A model generated the notes under the pieces. The model had not been told where the DNA came from and did no database searches. It saw nothing but the letters and a program-made list of their open reading frames with translations. Below are positions 33,766 through 42,638 of a stretch of 64,000 nt of DNA, piece by piece. The DNA comes from PALSA-612 sp035652235 (GTDB lineage Bacteria > Actinomycetota > Thermoleophilia > Gaiellales > Gaiellaceae): positions 62,001 through 126,000 of the forward strand of contig DASREE010000042.1 of NCBI GenBank assembly GCA_035652235.1, read 5' to 3'. The translations under genes were made by a program, and so were the position numbers. Position 1 is the stretch's first letter. The number at the start of each line of letters is the position of its first letter.

Positions 33766-35457
33766 ATGGGTGGTGGTATGGGTGGCGACGCTCATCGACG
33801 GAACGCCGGCTCGCTGGAGGACGGTCGCGGACTACGCACGCGGCTGCGGCAGGCGGCGGTGGTGGCGGTCACGCTGGCGGTGCCGCTGGCCGGGTTCGCA
33901 TGGTTCGTCGACGACCGGCTCGCGCGGCAGGACGTCGATCGTGTCGACGCCCGGTTGGCGTCGGCGCTGGCGCTGGCCGGCTCCCGGCTGAAGACGGCGG
34001 TCGCGGACGCGGACGCGACCGCCGAGAAGCTCGCCTCCTCGAGGCAGGTCGGCCGAGCGATGCTCCGTGGCGACCGGGTCGCGCTGTCCGCGCTCGTCAG
34101 TCCCGTTCCGGGCGCCGCCGTGTGGGTCGGCGGAAGACGGCTCGCCGGCCCGCCGGTCGGCCGCGCCGACCTCGTGCGCACGGTGCGCGTTCTCTCCCGC
34201 GGCCGGCTCGTCGGCCGCGTGACCGTGGCCGTCCGGCTGGACGGTGCGCTCGTCCAGCGGATCGCCGGCTCGCAGGAGAGCGACGGCGTCTCGATCCTGC
34301 TCGCCCGTGGCGGACGCGTGCTCGCGGGCGCTCCTGCCGGCGAGCGCCTCCTCCTCGACCCTGGCCGCCCCGCCCGCGTCCGACTCGACGGCTCCGACCG
34401 CCGCGCGCTCGCCGTCGCCGTCACGGGTACGAAGCTCGCGCTGGCGGCGGCCGTGCCGCAGTCGCTCGTCGACCGGGCGACCCGGCGTACGAGCGAGCGC
34501 ATCGTCCTCGCGTCGGCGGCGAGCCTGCTCGCGCTCGTCGTCCTCGCCGACCTGCTCGCGCCGCTCGCCGTCCGGCGAACGCGCCGCCGCCGGCTCGGCG
34601 AGGAGCTCGCACGGCTCGACCTCCTCGGTCATGTGCTCGAGGCACGGCACGATCGGGAGGCGCTCTTCCCGGTCGTGCTGCAGACGATGGTGGATGCCGC
34701 CGGCGCGAGCGGGGGCCTGCTGCTCGAGGGCGTGGCCGAGGTGGCTCGCACCGGCGACGTCGGGACGCCCGGCGAGCCGCTCCTCATCCCCCTGCACCAG
34801 GAGGGGACGGAGATGTTGTTCATCCTCTCTGCGCCCCCCGGCGGGTTCGACGGGGAGCGCCGCCGCCGCGCGCGGCACCTCGCCCCGCGCGCCGCGGCCG
34901 CGCTCGAGCACGCGCGCCTCGACGCCGTCGCCCGTGCCGAGGCGGCGACCGACCCGCTCACCGGGCTCGCCAACCGCCGGCGCTTCATGGCCGAGCTCGA
35001 GAGCGAGCTGGCGCGCGCGGCGCGCTACGAGCGGCCCCTGGCGCTGATCCTCATCGACCTCGACGACTTCGAGGCGGTGAACGACCGCTTCGGCCACGCC
35101 GCCGGAGACGGTGCCCTGCGCCGGCTCGGCGAGCTGCTGCGCGCCGGGACGAGGGAGGCCGATGTTCCGGCGAGGCTGGGCGGTGAGGAGTTCGCCGTCC
35201 TGCTCCCCGAGTCGGACCTGGAGGGGGCGATCGACGTCGCGGAGCGTCTGCGGCGCCGGTTCGGAGATGTGGAGGTGGACGTCCCGGACGGCTCCGGCCC
35301 CCTGGCGCTGACGGCCAGCCTCGGGGTGGCGGCGGCGCCGCCGTACGTCGCAAGCGGCGAGCTGCTCGACCTCGCCGGCCGCGCGCTGTACGAGGCAAAG
35401 GCCCTCGGCACGAACCGGATCGAGCGCGCGCAGGCGAACACGGGGGCGAGACGGTGA
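33766..35457 (+). CDS. Membrane-anchored diguanylate cyclase (GGDEF domain)
   Basis: 563 residues. Helix near residues 26-45, an extracytoplasmic sensor region with a long helix, a second helix (ERIVLASAASLLALVVLADLLA), a GAF-like segment, then a GGDEF domain: DPLTGLANRRRF, DLDDFEAVNDRFGHAAGD and the active-site loop GGEEF. RxxD (READ) five residues before GGEEF is an intact I-site for product inhibition. It should make c-di-GMP at the membrane. ATG 33766 or 33778 possible. The stop overlaps the next start (GTGA). Confidence 0.9.
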   Translation: MGGGMGGDAHRRNAGSLEDGRGLRTRLRQAAVVAVTLAVPLAGFAWFVDDRLARQDVDRVDARLASALALAGSRLKTAVADADATAEKLASSRQVGRAMLRGDRVALSALVSPVPGAAVWVGGRRLAGPPVGRADLVRTVRVLSRGRLVGRVTVAVRLDGALVQRIAGSQESDGVSILLARGGRVLAGAPAGERLLLDPGRPARVRLDGSDRRALAVAVTGTKLALAAAVPQSLVDRATRRTSERIVLASAASLLALVVLADLLAPLAVRRTRRRRLGEELARLDLLGHVLEARHDREALFPVVLQTMVDAAGASGGLLLEGVAEVARTGDVGTPGEPLLIPLHQEGTEMLFILSAPPGGFDGERRRRARHLAPRAAAALEHARLDAVARAEAATDPLTGLANRRRFMAELESELARAARYERPLALILIDLDDFEAVNDRFGHAAGDGALRRLGELLRAGTREADVPARLGGEEFAVLLPESDLEGAIDVAERLRRRFGDVEVDVPDGSGPLALTASLGVAAAPPYVASGELLDLAGRALYEAKALGTNRIERAQANTGARR

Positions 35458-36227
35458 GCGGATCGCGCGCCGCGGCGTTCGAGCTCGCGCTCATCGCGGT
35501 GCTGGCCGTGGTCGCGCTCCACTTCTGGCACAGCTCGGCCGGCACCGGCGCGGCTCCGCGGGCGGACGTCGCCGCCCTCCGTGCGAGTGCGCTCCCCACG
35601 GTGACCGTCGCTCCCCTGACGGCACCGACGCTCCGGCGGGAGGCGCCCCGTCGCGCGACCCCGCGCCCCACGCCGAAGCGTCAACCGCACGCCGCGGTGC
35701 GCCCGGCGAGCCCGGCGCCGCAGCGGACGCACGCGGCCGCGCCCGTCGCGCAGCCGCTCACCAGCGCCCGCGTCGCGCACCGCGCGGCGACGCCGAGCAC
35801 CACCTCGAAGCAGGCGGAGCCGCCCCAGCCGAGACGGAGTCGCATGGCGCCGCAGCGCTCGGCGAGACGCGCACGCGCGAAGCCGAAGCCCGCGCGCGCG
35901 GCATCGTCGGCGTCGAGCAGCCCGCGGGGGACGAACGCGAAGCCAAGGCCGGGGTCGAGACCGAAGCCGGAGCCCGGGCCGCCCCGCCGTCCGACCACGT
36001 ACCTGCTCTCGCCGAAGCCGGCCGCGACCGCCGCTGCGCCCACGCCCGCCGAGGACGAGAGCCAGCCGGTGCAGGTCCTCGGCGCATCGCCGGCGGCGTC
36101 GCCGGCCGAGGGCACGGGCCCGTGCCCGGCCCCCGTCCAGGGCATGCTCCCGCAGCGCCCCGGCGACTGCGGCGGAACGCCCGCCCCGCCTCCGCCTGCC
36201 GCGCTCGGCGCCACGCCGACGAGCTGA
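35454..36227 (+). CDS. Pro/Ala/Arg-rich, N-terminally anchored protein
   Basis: 257 residues from a GTG overlapping the GGDEF stop. One helix (AFELALIAVLAVVALHFW) and then a low-complexity stretch rich in Pro, Ala, Arg and Lys. Two Cys occur near the C-terminus (GPCPAPVQG; GDCGGTP). Probably spans the cell wall. Function unknown; tight coupling suggests it works with the cyclase. Confidence 0.65.
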   Translation: MSGSRAAAFELALIAVLAVVALHFWHSSAGTGAAPRADVAALRASALPTVTVAPLTAPTLRREAPRRATPRPTPKRQPHAAVRPASPAPQRTHAAAPVAQPLTSARVAHRAATPSTTSKQAEPPQPRRSRMAPQRSARRARAKPKPARAASSASSSPRGTNAKPRPGSRPKPEPGPPRRPTTYLLSPKPAATAAAPTPAEDESQPVQVLGASPAASPAEGTGPCPAPVQGMLPQRPGDCGGTPAPPPPAALGATPTS

Positions 36228-36275
36228 CGGCGCCTGCCCCGGGCCTGGCCGACGGCGCCTGCCCCGGGCCTGGCC
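36226..36275. repeat. Perfect tandem duplication of 25 bp at the stop codon
   Basis: The 25-base unit starting GACGGCGCCTGCCCCGGGCC at 36226-36250 is repeated exactly at 36251-36275. The first copy overlaps the TGA (36225-36227) of the Pro/Ala-rich gene. Contains palindromic CCCGGG. Could form part of a terminator between this gene and the converging purQ; the rest of 36276-36370 is featureless. Confidence 0.85.
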
Positions 36276-36370
36276 GGCAGGCGCGCAGCCCGTTCGCCCC
36301 GCGGCACGGTCGCGGCGGTCGCGCGGCCGGCGCGGGGTGCACGAGGACTCCCCCGGGGAATCGCCGACGG

Positions 36371-37117
36371 CTACGCGGGCACGGCCGCGCGGCTCCGCGC
36401 TGCGTCGACCAGCGAGCCGAGGATGAGCGCGCCGTCCGTCGAACCGAGCAGCGGGTCGACGGCGTGCTCCGGATGCGGCATGAGGCCCATGACGTTACCC
36501 GCCTCGTTCGCGACGCCGGCCACGTCGGCGATCGAGCCGTTCGGGTTCTCGCCCTGTTCGTAGCGCAGCACGATCTGCCCCCGCCGCTCGAGCGCGGGCA
36601 GGACGTGCTCGGGGACGTACCAGCATCCCTCCCCGTGCTTGACGGGGACGACGAGCCGCTGTCCGGCCGCGCAGCGGGAGGTGAACGGCGTGCCGGGGCG
36701 CTCGACCCGGACGGCGACGTCGCGGCAGACGAACGAGAGCGAACGGTTCGGGCGCAGCACGCCGGGCAGGAGCCCTGCCTCGCACAGGATCTGGAAGCCG
36801 TTGCAGATGCCGAGCACGAGCCCGCCCTCGGCTGCGAAGGCCGCGACGGAGCGCATGACCGGCGAGAAGCGCGCGATCGCGCCGCAGCGCAGATAGTCGC
36901 CGTAGGAGAAGCCGCCGGGGAGGACGGCGGCCTCGACCGGCGGGAGCTCGTCGTCGTGCCAGGCGGAGACCGGCTCGGCGCCGAGGCGCGCGAGCGCGAG
37001 CGCGGCGTCCCGGTCGTCGTTCGAGCCGGGGAAGGTGACGACGGCGACGCGCGGCCGCGGCGCCCAGGCGACCGCCTCCTCCAGCTCGGCCTCGCCTGGC
37101 GCGGCTCGACCGGTCAC
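36371..37117 (-). CDS. purQ: FGAM synthase glutaminase subunit PurQ
   Basis: 248 residues. Class I amidotransferase: N-terminal VAVVTFPGSNDDRDA, nucleophile Cys in LGICNGFQILCEAGLLPG and catalytic His-Glu in MPHPEHAVD. It supplies ammonia to PurL with PurS as third subunit. GTG start overlaps the purS stop (GTGA). Last gene of purB-purC-purS-purQ. Confidence 0.95.
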   Translation of the reverse strand: MTGRAAPGEAELEEAVAWAPRPRVAVVTFPGSNDDRDAALALARLGAEPVSAWHDDELPPVEAAVLPGGFSYGDYLRCGAIARFSPVMRSVAAFAAEGGLVLGICNGFQILCEAGLLPGVLRPNRSLSFVCRDVAVRVERPGTPFTSRCAAGQRLVVPVKHGEGCWYVPEHVLPALERRGQIVLRYEQGENPNGSIADVAGVANEAGNVMGLMPHPEHAVDPLLGSTDGALILGSLVDAARSRAAVPA

Positions 37118-37353
37118 GGCTTCACCTCGATCTCGAACGTCTCGATCAGCGGGTTCGCGAGCAGCTGCTCGCACATGCGCGTCACCTGGTCGTGCGCGTC
37201 CCGCTCGTCGCGCGCCTCGAGCTCGAGGTCGACGATGCGCCCGACGCGGGCCTCGCTGACGGCGAAGCCGAGGTGCCGGAGCGAGCCCCGCACCGCCTCG
37301 CCCTGGGGGTCGAGGATGCCCGGCTTCGGGCGAACGGCGACGACGGCCCTCAC
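37114..37353 (-). CDS. purS: FGAM synthase small subunit PurS
   Basis: 79 residues, normal length. Typical VVVRPKPGILDPQG-like opening (VAVRPKPGILDPQGEAVRGSL), VGRIVDLELEA and the C-terminal LLANPLIETFEIEV. PurS tethers PurQ to PurL. Start GTG overlaps the purC stop by 4 bases. Confidence 0.94.
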   Translation of the reverse strand: MRAVVAVRPKPGILDPQGEAVRGSLRHLGFAVSEARVGRIVDLELEARDERDAHDQVTRMCEQLLANPLIETFEIEVKP

Positions 37354-38219
37354 CGCAGCACCAGCTCGGGGTCGGTCAGGTAGTCGTCGAAGGAGATGCC
37401 GGTGAGGCGCTCGAACGCCTCCACGTAGCGTGCCCGCGTGCCGGCGACGACCTCCTCGGGAAGCTCCGGCCCCGGCGGCGTCTTGTCCCAGCCGATCCGC
37501 TCGCAGTAGTCGCGCACGTACTGCTTGTCGAAGGACGGCTGCGGGCGTCCGGGCTCGTAGCCGTCCGCCGGCCAGAAGCGCGACGAGTCGGGCGTGAACG
37601 CCTCGTCGGCGAGCACGAGCCGGCCCTGCTCGTCCAGCCCGAACTCGAACTTCGTGTCCGCGATCAGGATCCCTCGCTCGGCCGCGTAGCGGGAGGCGGC
37701 CGCGTACAGGTCGAGCGACACCCGCTCGACCTCGCGCAGGCGCTCCTCGCCGACGAGCGCCGCGGCCCGCGCCGCGTCGATGTTCTCGTCGTGGCCCTCC
37801 GCGGCCTTCGTGGACGGCGTGAAGATCGGCTCGGGCAGCTGGTCGCACTCGCGCAGCCCAGGCGGCAGCTGGTGGCCCGAGGTCGTGCCGGTGCGCAGGT
37901 AGTCCTGCCAGCCCGAGCCGGTCAGGTAGCCGCGCACGACGCACTCGAGCGGGAGCATCGCCAGCCGGCGGCACTCCATCGTGCGGCCGTCGGCACCGAG
38001 CGCGAGCAGGTGGTTCGGGCAGCGCTCGCGCGTGCGGTGAAACCAGAACGCGGACAGCCCCGTGAGCACGCGGCCCTTGTCCGGGATCTCGGTCGGCAGC
38101 ACGACGTCAAAGGTGGAGATGCGGTCGCTGGCGACGAGCACGAGCCGGTCGTCGCCGAGCGCGAACAGCTCGCGCACCTTGCCGCTCGCGACGTGCACGG
38201 CGGTTCCTCTGTCAGGCAT
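37350..38219 (-). CDS. purC: SAICAR synthetase
   Basis: 289 residues. It joins aspartate to CAIR. Motifs: GKVRELFALGDDRLVLVASDRIS, FDVVLPTEIPDKGRVL, IADTKFEFGLD and LADEAFTPDSSRFW. Longer than the ~240-residue bacterial short form, like the longer actinobacterial or eukaryote-type enzymes. The ATG lies 8 bases inside purB. Confidence 0.95.
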   Translation of the reverse strand: MPDRGTAVHVASGKVRELFALGDDRLVLVASDRISTFDVVLPTEIPDKGRVLTGLSAFWFHRTRERCPNHLLALGADGRTMECRRLAMLPLECVVRGYLTGSGWQDYLRTGTTSGHQLPPGLRECDQLPEPIFTPSTKAAEGHDENIDAARAAALVGEERLREVERVSLDLYAAASRYAAERGILIADTKFEFGLDEQGRLVLADEAFTPDSSRFWPADGYEPGRPQPSFDKQYVRDYCERIGWDKTPPGPELPEEVVAGTRARYVEAFERLTGISFDDYLTDPELVLR

Positions 38220-39531
38220 GGACGTGCTCCTCCTTTCGGGTCAGCGCCTGCAGCCGCTCGAAGATGGCGTCCGCGTGGCGGGTGTAGGCGTCGAGATCGA
38301 AGACGCGGTCGAGGTCGAGCCGACCGGCCAGCCCCGGGTCGCCGGCGAGGAGCTCGCGGAACGGCCGCTCCTCCTCCCAGGCGCGCATCGCGTGGCGCTG
38401 CACGATCGCGTATGCCTCGTCGCGGGGGAGACCCGACTCGACGAGCGCGAGCAGGACGCGCTGGCTGAAGAAGAGTCCGTGGCTCGAGTCGAGGTTGCGA
38501 CGCATCCGCTCGGGGCGTACGACGAGGCCGTCGACGAGCCACGTGAACCGGTCGAGCATGTAGTCGAGCGCGAGAAACGCGTCGGGCACGACCACCCGCT
38601 CGGCCGACGAGTGGGAGATGTCGCGCTCGTGCCACAGGGCGACGTTCTCGAAGCCCACGAGCGCGGCCGCGCGGACGACGCGGGCGAGGCCGCAGATCCG
38701 CTCGGCCGTCACCGGGTTGCGCTTGTGCGGCATCGCCGACGAGCCCTTCTGGCCGGGGCCGAACGGCTCCTCGACCTCGCGCACCTCGGTGCGGGCGAGC
38801 AGGCGGATCTCGAGGGCGAACTTGTCGAGCGACGAGGCGAGGACGGCGAGCGCGGCGAGCAGCTCGGCGTGGCGGTCGCGCTGCAGGATCTGCGTCGAGG
38901 CGGGCGCCGGCTCGAGGCCGAGCCGCTCGCAGACGAGGCGCTCGAGCTCGGGATCGGTGGCGGCGTACGTGCCGACGGCGCCGGAGAGCTTGCCGACGCG
39001 CATGCTCTCGAGCGCGCTCGCGAGCCGCCGGCGACCGCGCTCCAGCTCGAACGCCCAGCCGGCGAGCTTGAGCCCGAACGTCGTCGGCTCCGCGTGGACC
39101 CCGTGCGTTCGCCCGATCATGAGCGTCCCGCGATGCTCCTCGGCGCGGGCGACGACGGCCGCCAGCGCGCGGCCGACGCCCTCGAGCAGCAGCTCTCCCG
39201 CCTCGCGCACCTGCAGCGACAGGGCCGTGTCGAGCACGTCGGAAGAGGTCAGCCCGTAGTGCAGCCAGCGCCGCCCCTCCTCGTCGAGCTGCGCGCCGAC
39301 GGCATCCACGAAGGCGGCCAGATCGTGGTTCGTCCGCCGCTCGAGCTCGGCGACGCGCTCGGGCGTCGGAGGCGAGGCGGCGGCGCGGATGCGGGCGGCG
39401 GCGGCGGCGGGGACGACTCCGAGCTCTGCCCACGCCTCGACGGTGGCGAGCTCGACCTCGAGCCACAGCGCGAGCCTGCGCTCGGGCGCCCAGACCGCGG
39501 CCATCGCCGGTCTGGAGTAGCGCGGGATCAC
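38212..39531 (-). CDS. purB: Adenylosuccinate lyase
   Basis: 439 residues. It cleaves SAICAR and adenylosuccinate. N-terminus MIPRYSRPAMAAVW is the standard start, signature SSAMPHKRNPVTAERI near residues 260-275, and IGRTHGVHAEP with the catalytic His. GTG start follows TACACT by 7 bases, so purB has its own leaderless promoter 9 bases downstream of purE. Confidence 0.96.
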   Translation of the reverse strand: MIPRYSRPAMAAVWAPERRLALWLEVELATVEAWAELGVVPAAAAARIRAAASPPTPERVAELERRTNHDLAAFVDAVGAQLDEEGRRWLHYGLTSSDVLDTALSLQVREAGELLLEGVGRALAAVVARAEEHRGTLMIGRTHGVHAEPTTFGLKLAGWAFELERGRRRLASALESMRVGKLSGAVGTYAATDPELERLVCERLGLEPAPASTQILQRDRHAELLAALAVLASSLDKFALEIRLLARTEVREVEEPFGPGQKGSSAMPHKRNPVTAERICGLARVVRAAALVGFENVALWHERDISHSSAERVVVPDAFLALDYMLDRFTWLVDGLVVRPERMRRNLDSSHGLFFSQRVLLALVESGLPRDEAYAIVQRHAMRAWEEERPFRELLAGDPGLAGRLDLDRVFDLDAYTRHADAIFERLQALTRKEEHVHA

Positions 39532-39538
39532 CGACGAC

Positions 39539-39544
39539 AGTGTA
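39539..39544 (-). promoter_or_regulatory. -10 hexamer TACACT of purBCSQ (leaderless)
   Basis: TACACT on the minus strand, 7 bases before GTG 39531, within the short purE-purB gap. Confidence 0.6.
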
Positions 39545-39552
39545 GAGCGCGC

Positions 39553-39969
39553 CTACGACGCGACCGACAGGATCCGGGCGGCGAGCACGGCGGCGTTCTT
39601 CGCGTTGTCCACGCCGACGCACGCGACCGGCACGCCCGGCGGCATCTGCGCGATCGAGAGCAGGGCGTCGAGGCCGTCGAGGACGCTCTTCGACGAGCGC
39701 AGCGGGACGCCGATCACGGGCAGCTGCGTGTGCGCCGCGACCACGCCCGGCAGCGCCGCGGCGAGGCCGGCGCCGGCGATCAGCACCTTGAGCCCCCGGC
39801 CCGCCGCCCCGCGCGCGTAGTCGGCGACGGCCTCGGGTGAGCGGTGGGCCGAGCGAACCTCGATCTCGCAGGGGATGCCGAGGGCGTCCAGCTCGTCGAG
39901 CGCAGGCTGCATGCGCTCGCGGTCGGACTCGGAGCCGATGAGGATGCCGACGAGGGGCGGGTCAGACAT
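39553..39969 (-). CDS. purE: N5-CAIR mutase PurE
   Basis: 138 residues. Signatures VGILIGSESDRERM, VRSAHRSPE (catalytic His) and IAGAGLAAALPGVVAAHT. It converts N5-CAIR (or, in class II forms, AIR plus CO2) to CAIR. A purK partner is not in this window. ATG is 8 bases inside purD, so purD-purE are coupled. Confidence 0.94.
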   Translation of the reverse strand: MSDPPLVGILIGSESDRERMQPALDELDALGIPCEIEVRSAHRSPEAVADYARGAAGRGLKVLIAGAGLAAALPGVVAAHTQLPVIGVPLRSSKSVLDGLDALLSIAQMPPGVPVACVGVDNAKNAAVLAARILSVAS

Positions 39970-41158
39970 GGGCGATGTCGCGACGATACCGGGCGCCCCG
40001 GAAGGAGACGAGCGCAGCCGCCGCGTACGCGCGCTCCCGCGCCTTCGCCAGCGAGTCGCCGACCCCCGTGACGCAGACGATACGCCCGCCGTTCGTCACC
40101 AGCCGCCCGTCGGCTCTCGCCGTGCCCGCATGGAAGACGTACGCACCCTGCCGCGCCGCCTCCGCCAGACCCTCGATCGGTGAGCCGCGATCGCCTGTCT
40201 CCGGGTAGCCCGCGGCCGTCACGACGACCGCGACGGCCGACCCGTCCGTGCCGGGCGAGGCGACCCCCTCCAGCTCCCCGGCCGCAGCCGCGGCGAGGAG
40301 CGGCAGCAGATCGCCCGCGAGGCAGGGGAGCACGGCCTGTGTCTCGGGATCGCCGAAGCGGCAGTTGAACTCGAGCACCTTCGGCCCGCCGGCGGTCAGC
40401 ATCAGCCCCGCGTACAGGAGCCCGGCGAAGGGCGTTCCTCGACGTGCGAGCTCGGCCACCACCGGCCGGTGGACGCGGTCGGCGAGCCCGTCCAGGTCGG
40501 GGATCCCGGCGACGGGCGCGTACGCGCCCATGCCGCCCGTGTTCGGACCCGCGTCGCCGTCGAAGGCGCGCTTGTAGTCGCGGGCGGCGGCGAGCGGGAC
40601 GACGTGCGCGCCGTCCGTGAGCGCGAACACGGACAGCTCCTCGCCCTCGAGGAGCTCCTCGACGACGACCGGCCCGCCGAGCGCCTCCGCCTGTCGGAGC
40701 CCGCGCTCGGCCTCGGCCTGCGTGCGGCAGACGAAGACGCCCTTGCCGGCGGCGAGTCCGTCCGCCTTGATCACGCACGGCGCCGAGGCGCTCGTTCGCA
40801 GCGCCGCCGTCGGCACTCCCGCCGCCTGCATGACCTCCTTCGCGAAGCGCTTCGACCCTTCGATCCGGGCGGCAGCCGCGCTTGGTCCGAAGACGGCGAT
40901 CCCGGCGCGGCGGAGCTCGTCGGCGACGCCCGCCACGAGCGGGGCCTCCGGGCCGACGACGACGAGGTCGACGCCGTGGTAGCGGGCGAGCGTCACCAGC
41001 CCCTCCGCGTCGTCCGCCCGCACCGGATGGCAGCTGCCGAGCTCTGCGATGCCGGGGTTCCCGGGCGCGGCGTGCAGCTGCTCGAGGTCGGGGCTTCGCG
41101 CGAGCTTCCACGCGAGCGCGTGCTCCCGCCCGCCCGAGCCGACGACGAGGACTCTCAC
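39962..41158 (-). CDS. purD: Phosphoribosylamine-glycine ligase (GAR synthetase)
   Basis: 398 residues. ATP-grasp enzyme: MRVLVVGSGGREHALAWKL at the N-terminus, VIKADGLAAGKGV for ATP binding, and FNCRFGDPETQAVLP near residue 270. GTG start is leaderless behind TAGACT. Slightly shorter than E. coli PurD (429). Confidence 0.95.
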   Translation of the reverse strand: MRVLVVGSGGREHALAWKLARSPDLEQLHAAPGNPGIAELGSCHPVRADDAEGLVTLARYHGVDLVVVGPEAPLVAGVADELRRAGIAVFGPSAAAARIEGSKRFAKEVMQAAGVPTAALRTSASAPCVIKADGLAAGKGVFVCRTQAEAERGLRQAEALGGPVVVEELLEGEELSVFALTDGAHVVPLAAARDYKRAFDGDAGPNTGGMGAYAPVAGIPDLDGLADRVHRPVVAELARRGTPFAGLLYAGLMLTAGGPKVLEFNCRFGDPETQAVLPCLAGDLLPLLAAAAAGELEGVASPGTDGSAVAVVVTAAGYPETGDRGSPIEGLAEAARQGAYVFHAGTARADGRLVTNGGRIVCVTGVGDSLAKARERAYAAAALVSFRGARYRRDIAHV

Positions 41159-41165
41159 GCGGCCG

Positions 41166-41171
41166 AGTCTA
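41166..41171 (-). promoter_or_regulatory. -10 hexamer TAGACT of purDE (leaderless)
   Basis: TAGACT on the minus strand, 7 bases before GTG 41158. Confidence 0.6.
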
Positions 41172-41298
41172 TGCCCGCTCCCGCGGACGAGGCGCCGCGG
41201 CCGGCGCCCGCCGGGGCAGCGGGCACGGCGGAGCCCGGCGGCAGGCCGCGGTCCGCCGTCTCGGGCATTCCTCCGGCCGGCGCTGCCCCCGGGGTCTC

Positions 41299-41304
41299 TA
41301 CGCT
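41299..41304 (+). promoter_or_regulatory. -10 hexamer TACGCT of fdhD-mobA (leaderless)
   Basis: TACGCT, 6 bases, then ATG 41311. The 152 bases between purD and fdhD starts contain no gene. Confidence 0.55.
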
Positions 41305-41310
41305 TCGGGC

Positions 41311-42111
41311 ATGTCCGTCGAGGGACGAGCGGCCGGCGCGCCGCCGTACAGCACGGCGGCCGTCCCGGTCGTCCGGCTGCCCTGGCCCGGTGAGGTCGAG
41401 GATCGCGTGGCCGTCGAGGAGCCGCTCGAGATCCGCGTCAACGGCCAGGCGGTCGCGGTGACGATGCGGACACCCGGACACGACGAGGAGCTCGCGCTCG
41501 GCTTCTGCCTGTCGGAGGGGATCCGGCCGCTCGGCGCGCGCCTGCCCGACGACCTGGCCGCGAACACGGTCGAGGTGGACGCTCCGGGGTTCGACCCGAC
41601 CCGGCTGGCGCGGAGCTTCTACACGACCTCCTCCTGCGGCGTGTGCGGCAAGGGCGCGCTCGAGGCGGTCGCCGTCGAGGCCGCGCCCGTGGAGTCGGAC
41701 GTGCGCGTGCCCGCCTCGGTCGTCCGTGCGCTGCCGGACGCCCTGCGTGCGGACCAGGCCGCCTTCGAGTCGACCGGCGGGCTGCACGCGACCGGGCTGT
41801 TCGACGCGCAGGGCGCGCTCCTGTGCGTGCGCGAGGACGTGGGACGCCACAACGCCATGGACAAGCTCGTCGGCTGGGCGTTCCGCGCGGGGCTGCTGCC
41901 GCTCGCGGCGCACCTCCTCTGCCTGAGCGGGCGCATCTCCTTCGAGCTCGTGCAGAAGGCCGCCGTCGCGGGCTGCCCGGTGATCGTCGCCGTCGGCGCG
42001 CCCTCCAGCCTCGCCGTCGAGCTGGCGCGCGAGCAGCGCATCACGCTGTGCGGCTTCGTGCGCGGCGCCGGCATCAACGTCTACACGGAGACGTGGCGGG
42101 TCGAGGGTTGA
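41311..42111 (+). CDS. fdhD: Formate dehydrogenase accessory sulfurtransferase
   Basis: 266 residues. FdhD moves sulfur from IscS-type desulfurases to the molybdenum (bis-MGD) centre of formate dehydrogenase. The catalytic Cys pair is in SSCGVCGKGAL, with other family marks EEPLEIRVNG, PGHDEELALGFCLSEGI, EDVGRHNAMDKLVG and LSGRISFELVQKA. Leaderless ATG. Its stop overlaps mobA by TTGA. No formate dehydrogenase gene is in the window. Confidence 0.94.
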   Translation: MSVEGRAAGAPPYSTAAVPVVRLPWPGEVEDRVAVEEPLEIRVNGQAVAVTMRTPGHDEELALGFCLSEGIRPLGARLPDDLAANTVEVDAPGFDPTRLARSFYTTSSCGVCGKGALEAVAVEAAPVESDVRVPASVVRALPDALRADQAAFESTGGLHATGLFDAQGALLCVREDVGRHNAMDKLVGWAFRAGLLPLAAHLLCLSGRISFELVQKAAVAGCPVIVAVGAPSSLAVELAREQRITLCGFVRGAGINVYTETWRVEG

Positions 42112-42638
42112 CCGGCGTCCTCCTCGTCGGGGGCGCCTCCACTCGCTTCGGGTTGCCGAAGGCGCTTGCCGGCTTGGGCGGCGAGACCCTCGCCGAGCGG
42201 GCCTGGCGGATCCTCGGCGAGGCGTGTGAGGAGCGGCTCGCCGTCGGCAAGGTGGCCGACCGGCTCGAGCTCCCCTTCCCGCTCGTCGACGACGGCACCG
42301 CGGTGCGCGCTCCGATCGCCGGCGTCGTCGCCGGCCTGCGCGCCGCGGCGGGCGACGTGTGCGTCATCCTCCCGGTCGACTGCCCGCTCGTCGACGCCGA
42401 CCTCCTGCGCCGCTTGGCGGCGGGCTGTGCCTGCGCGGACGCGTGCGTGCCGCCGACCGGCCCGCTCCCCGGCGGCTACCGTCGCTCGGCGCTCGCCGTG
42501 CTCGAGCGCCGCTTGGTGGCGGGCAGGCTGGCGCTCCGGGATGCGCTCGAGGAGCTTGACGTCTCCGTTGCAGACGTGGATGCTTCCCTGCTCGTGAACG
42601 TGAACACGCCCGAGGACCTCGCCCGTGTCCGGCGTTGA
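42108..42638 (+). CDS. mobA: Molybdenum cofactor guanylyltransferase-like protein
   Basis: 176 residues from a TTG overlapping the fdhD stop. The nucleotide-binding loop VLLVGGASTRFGLPKAL is a variant of GGxSxRMGxDKA, and VCVILPVDCPLVDADLL matches the metal-binding Asp region. MobA adds GMP to molybdopterin for bis-MGD enzymes. The TTG start rests on the overlap and on position before GVLLVGG. Confidence 0.87.
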   Translation: MTGVLLVGGASTRFGLPKALAGLGGETLAERAWRILGEACEERLAVGKVADRLELPFPLVDDGTAVRAPIAGVVAGLRAAAGDVCVILPVDCPLVDADLLRRLAAGCACADACVPPTGPLPGGYRRSALAVLERRLVAGRLALRDALEELDVSVADVDASLLVNVNTPEDLARVRR

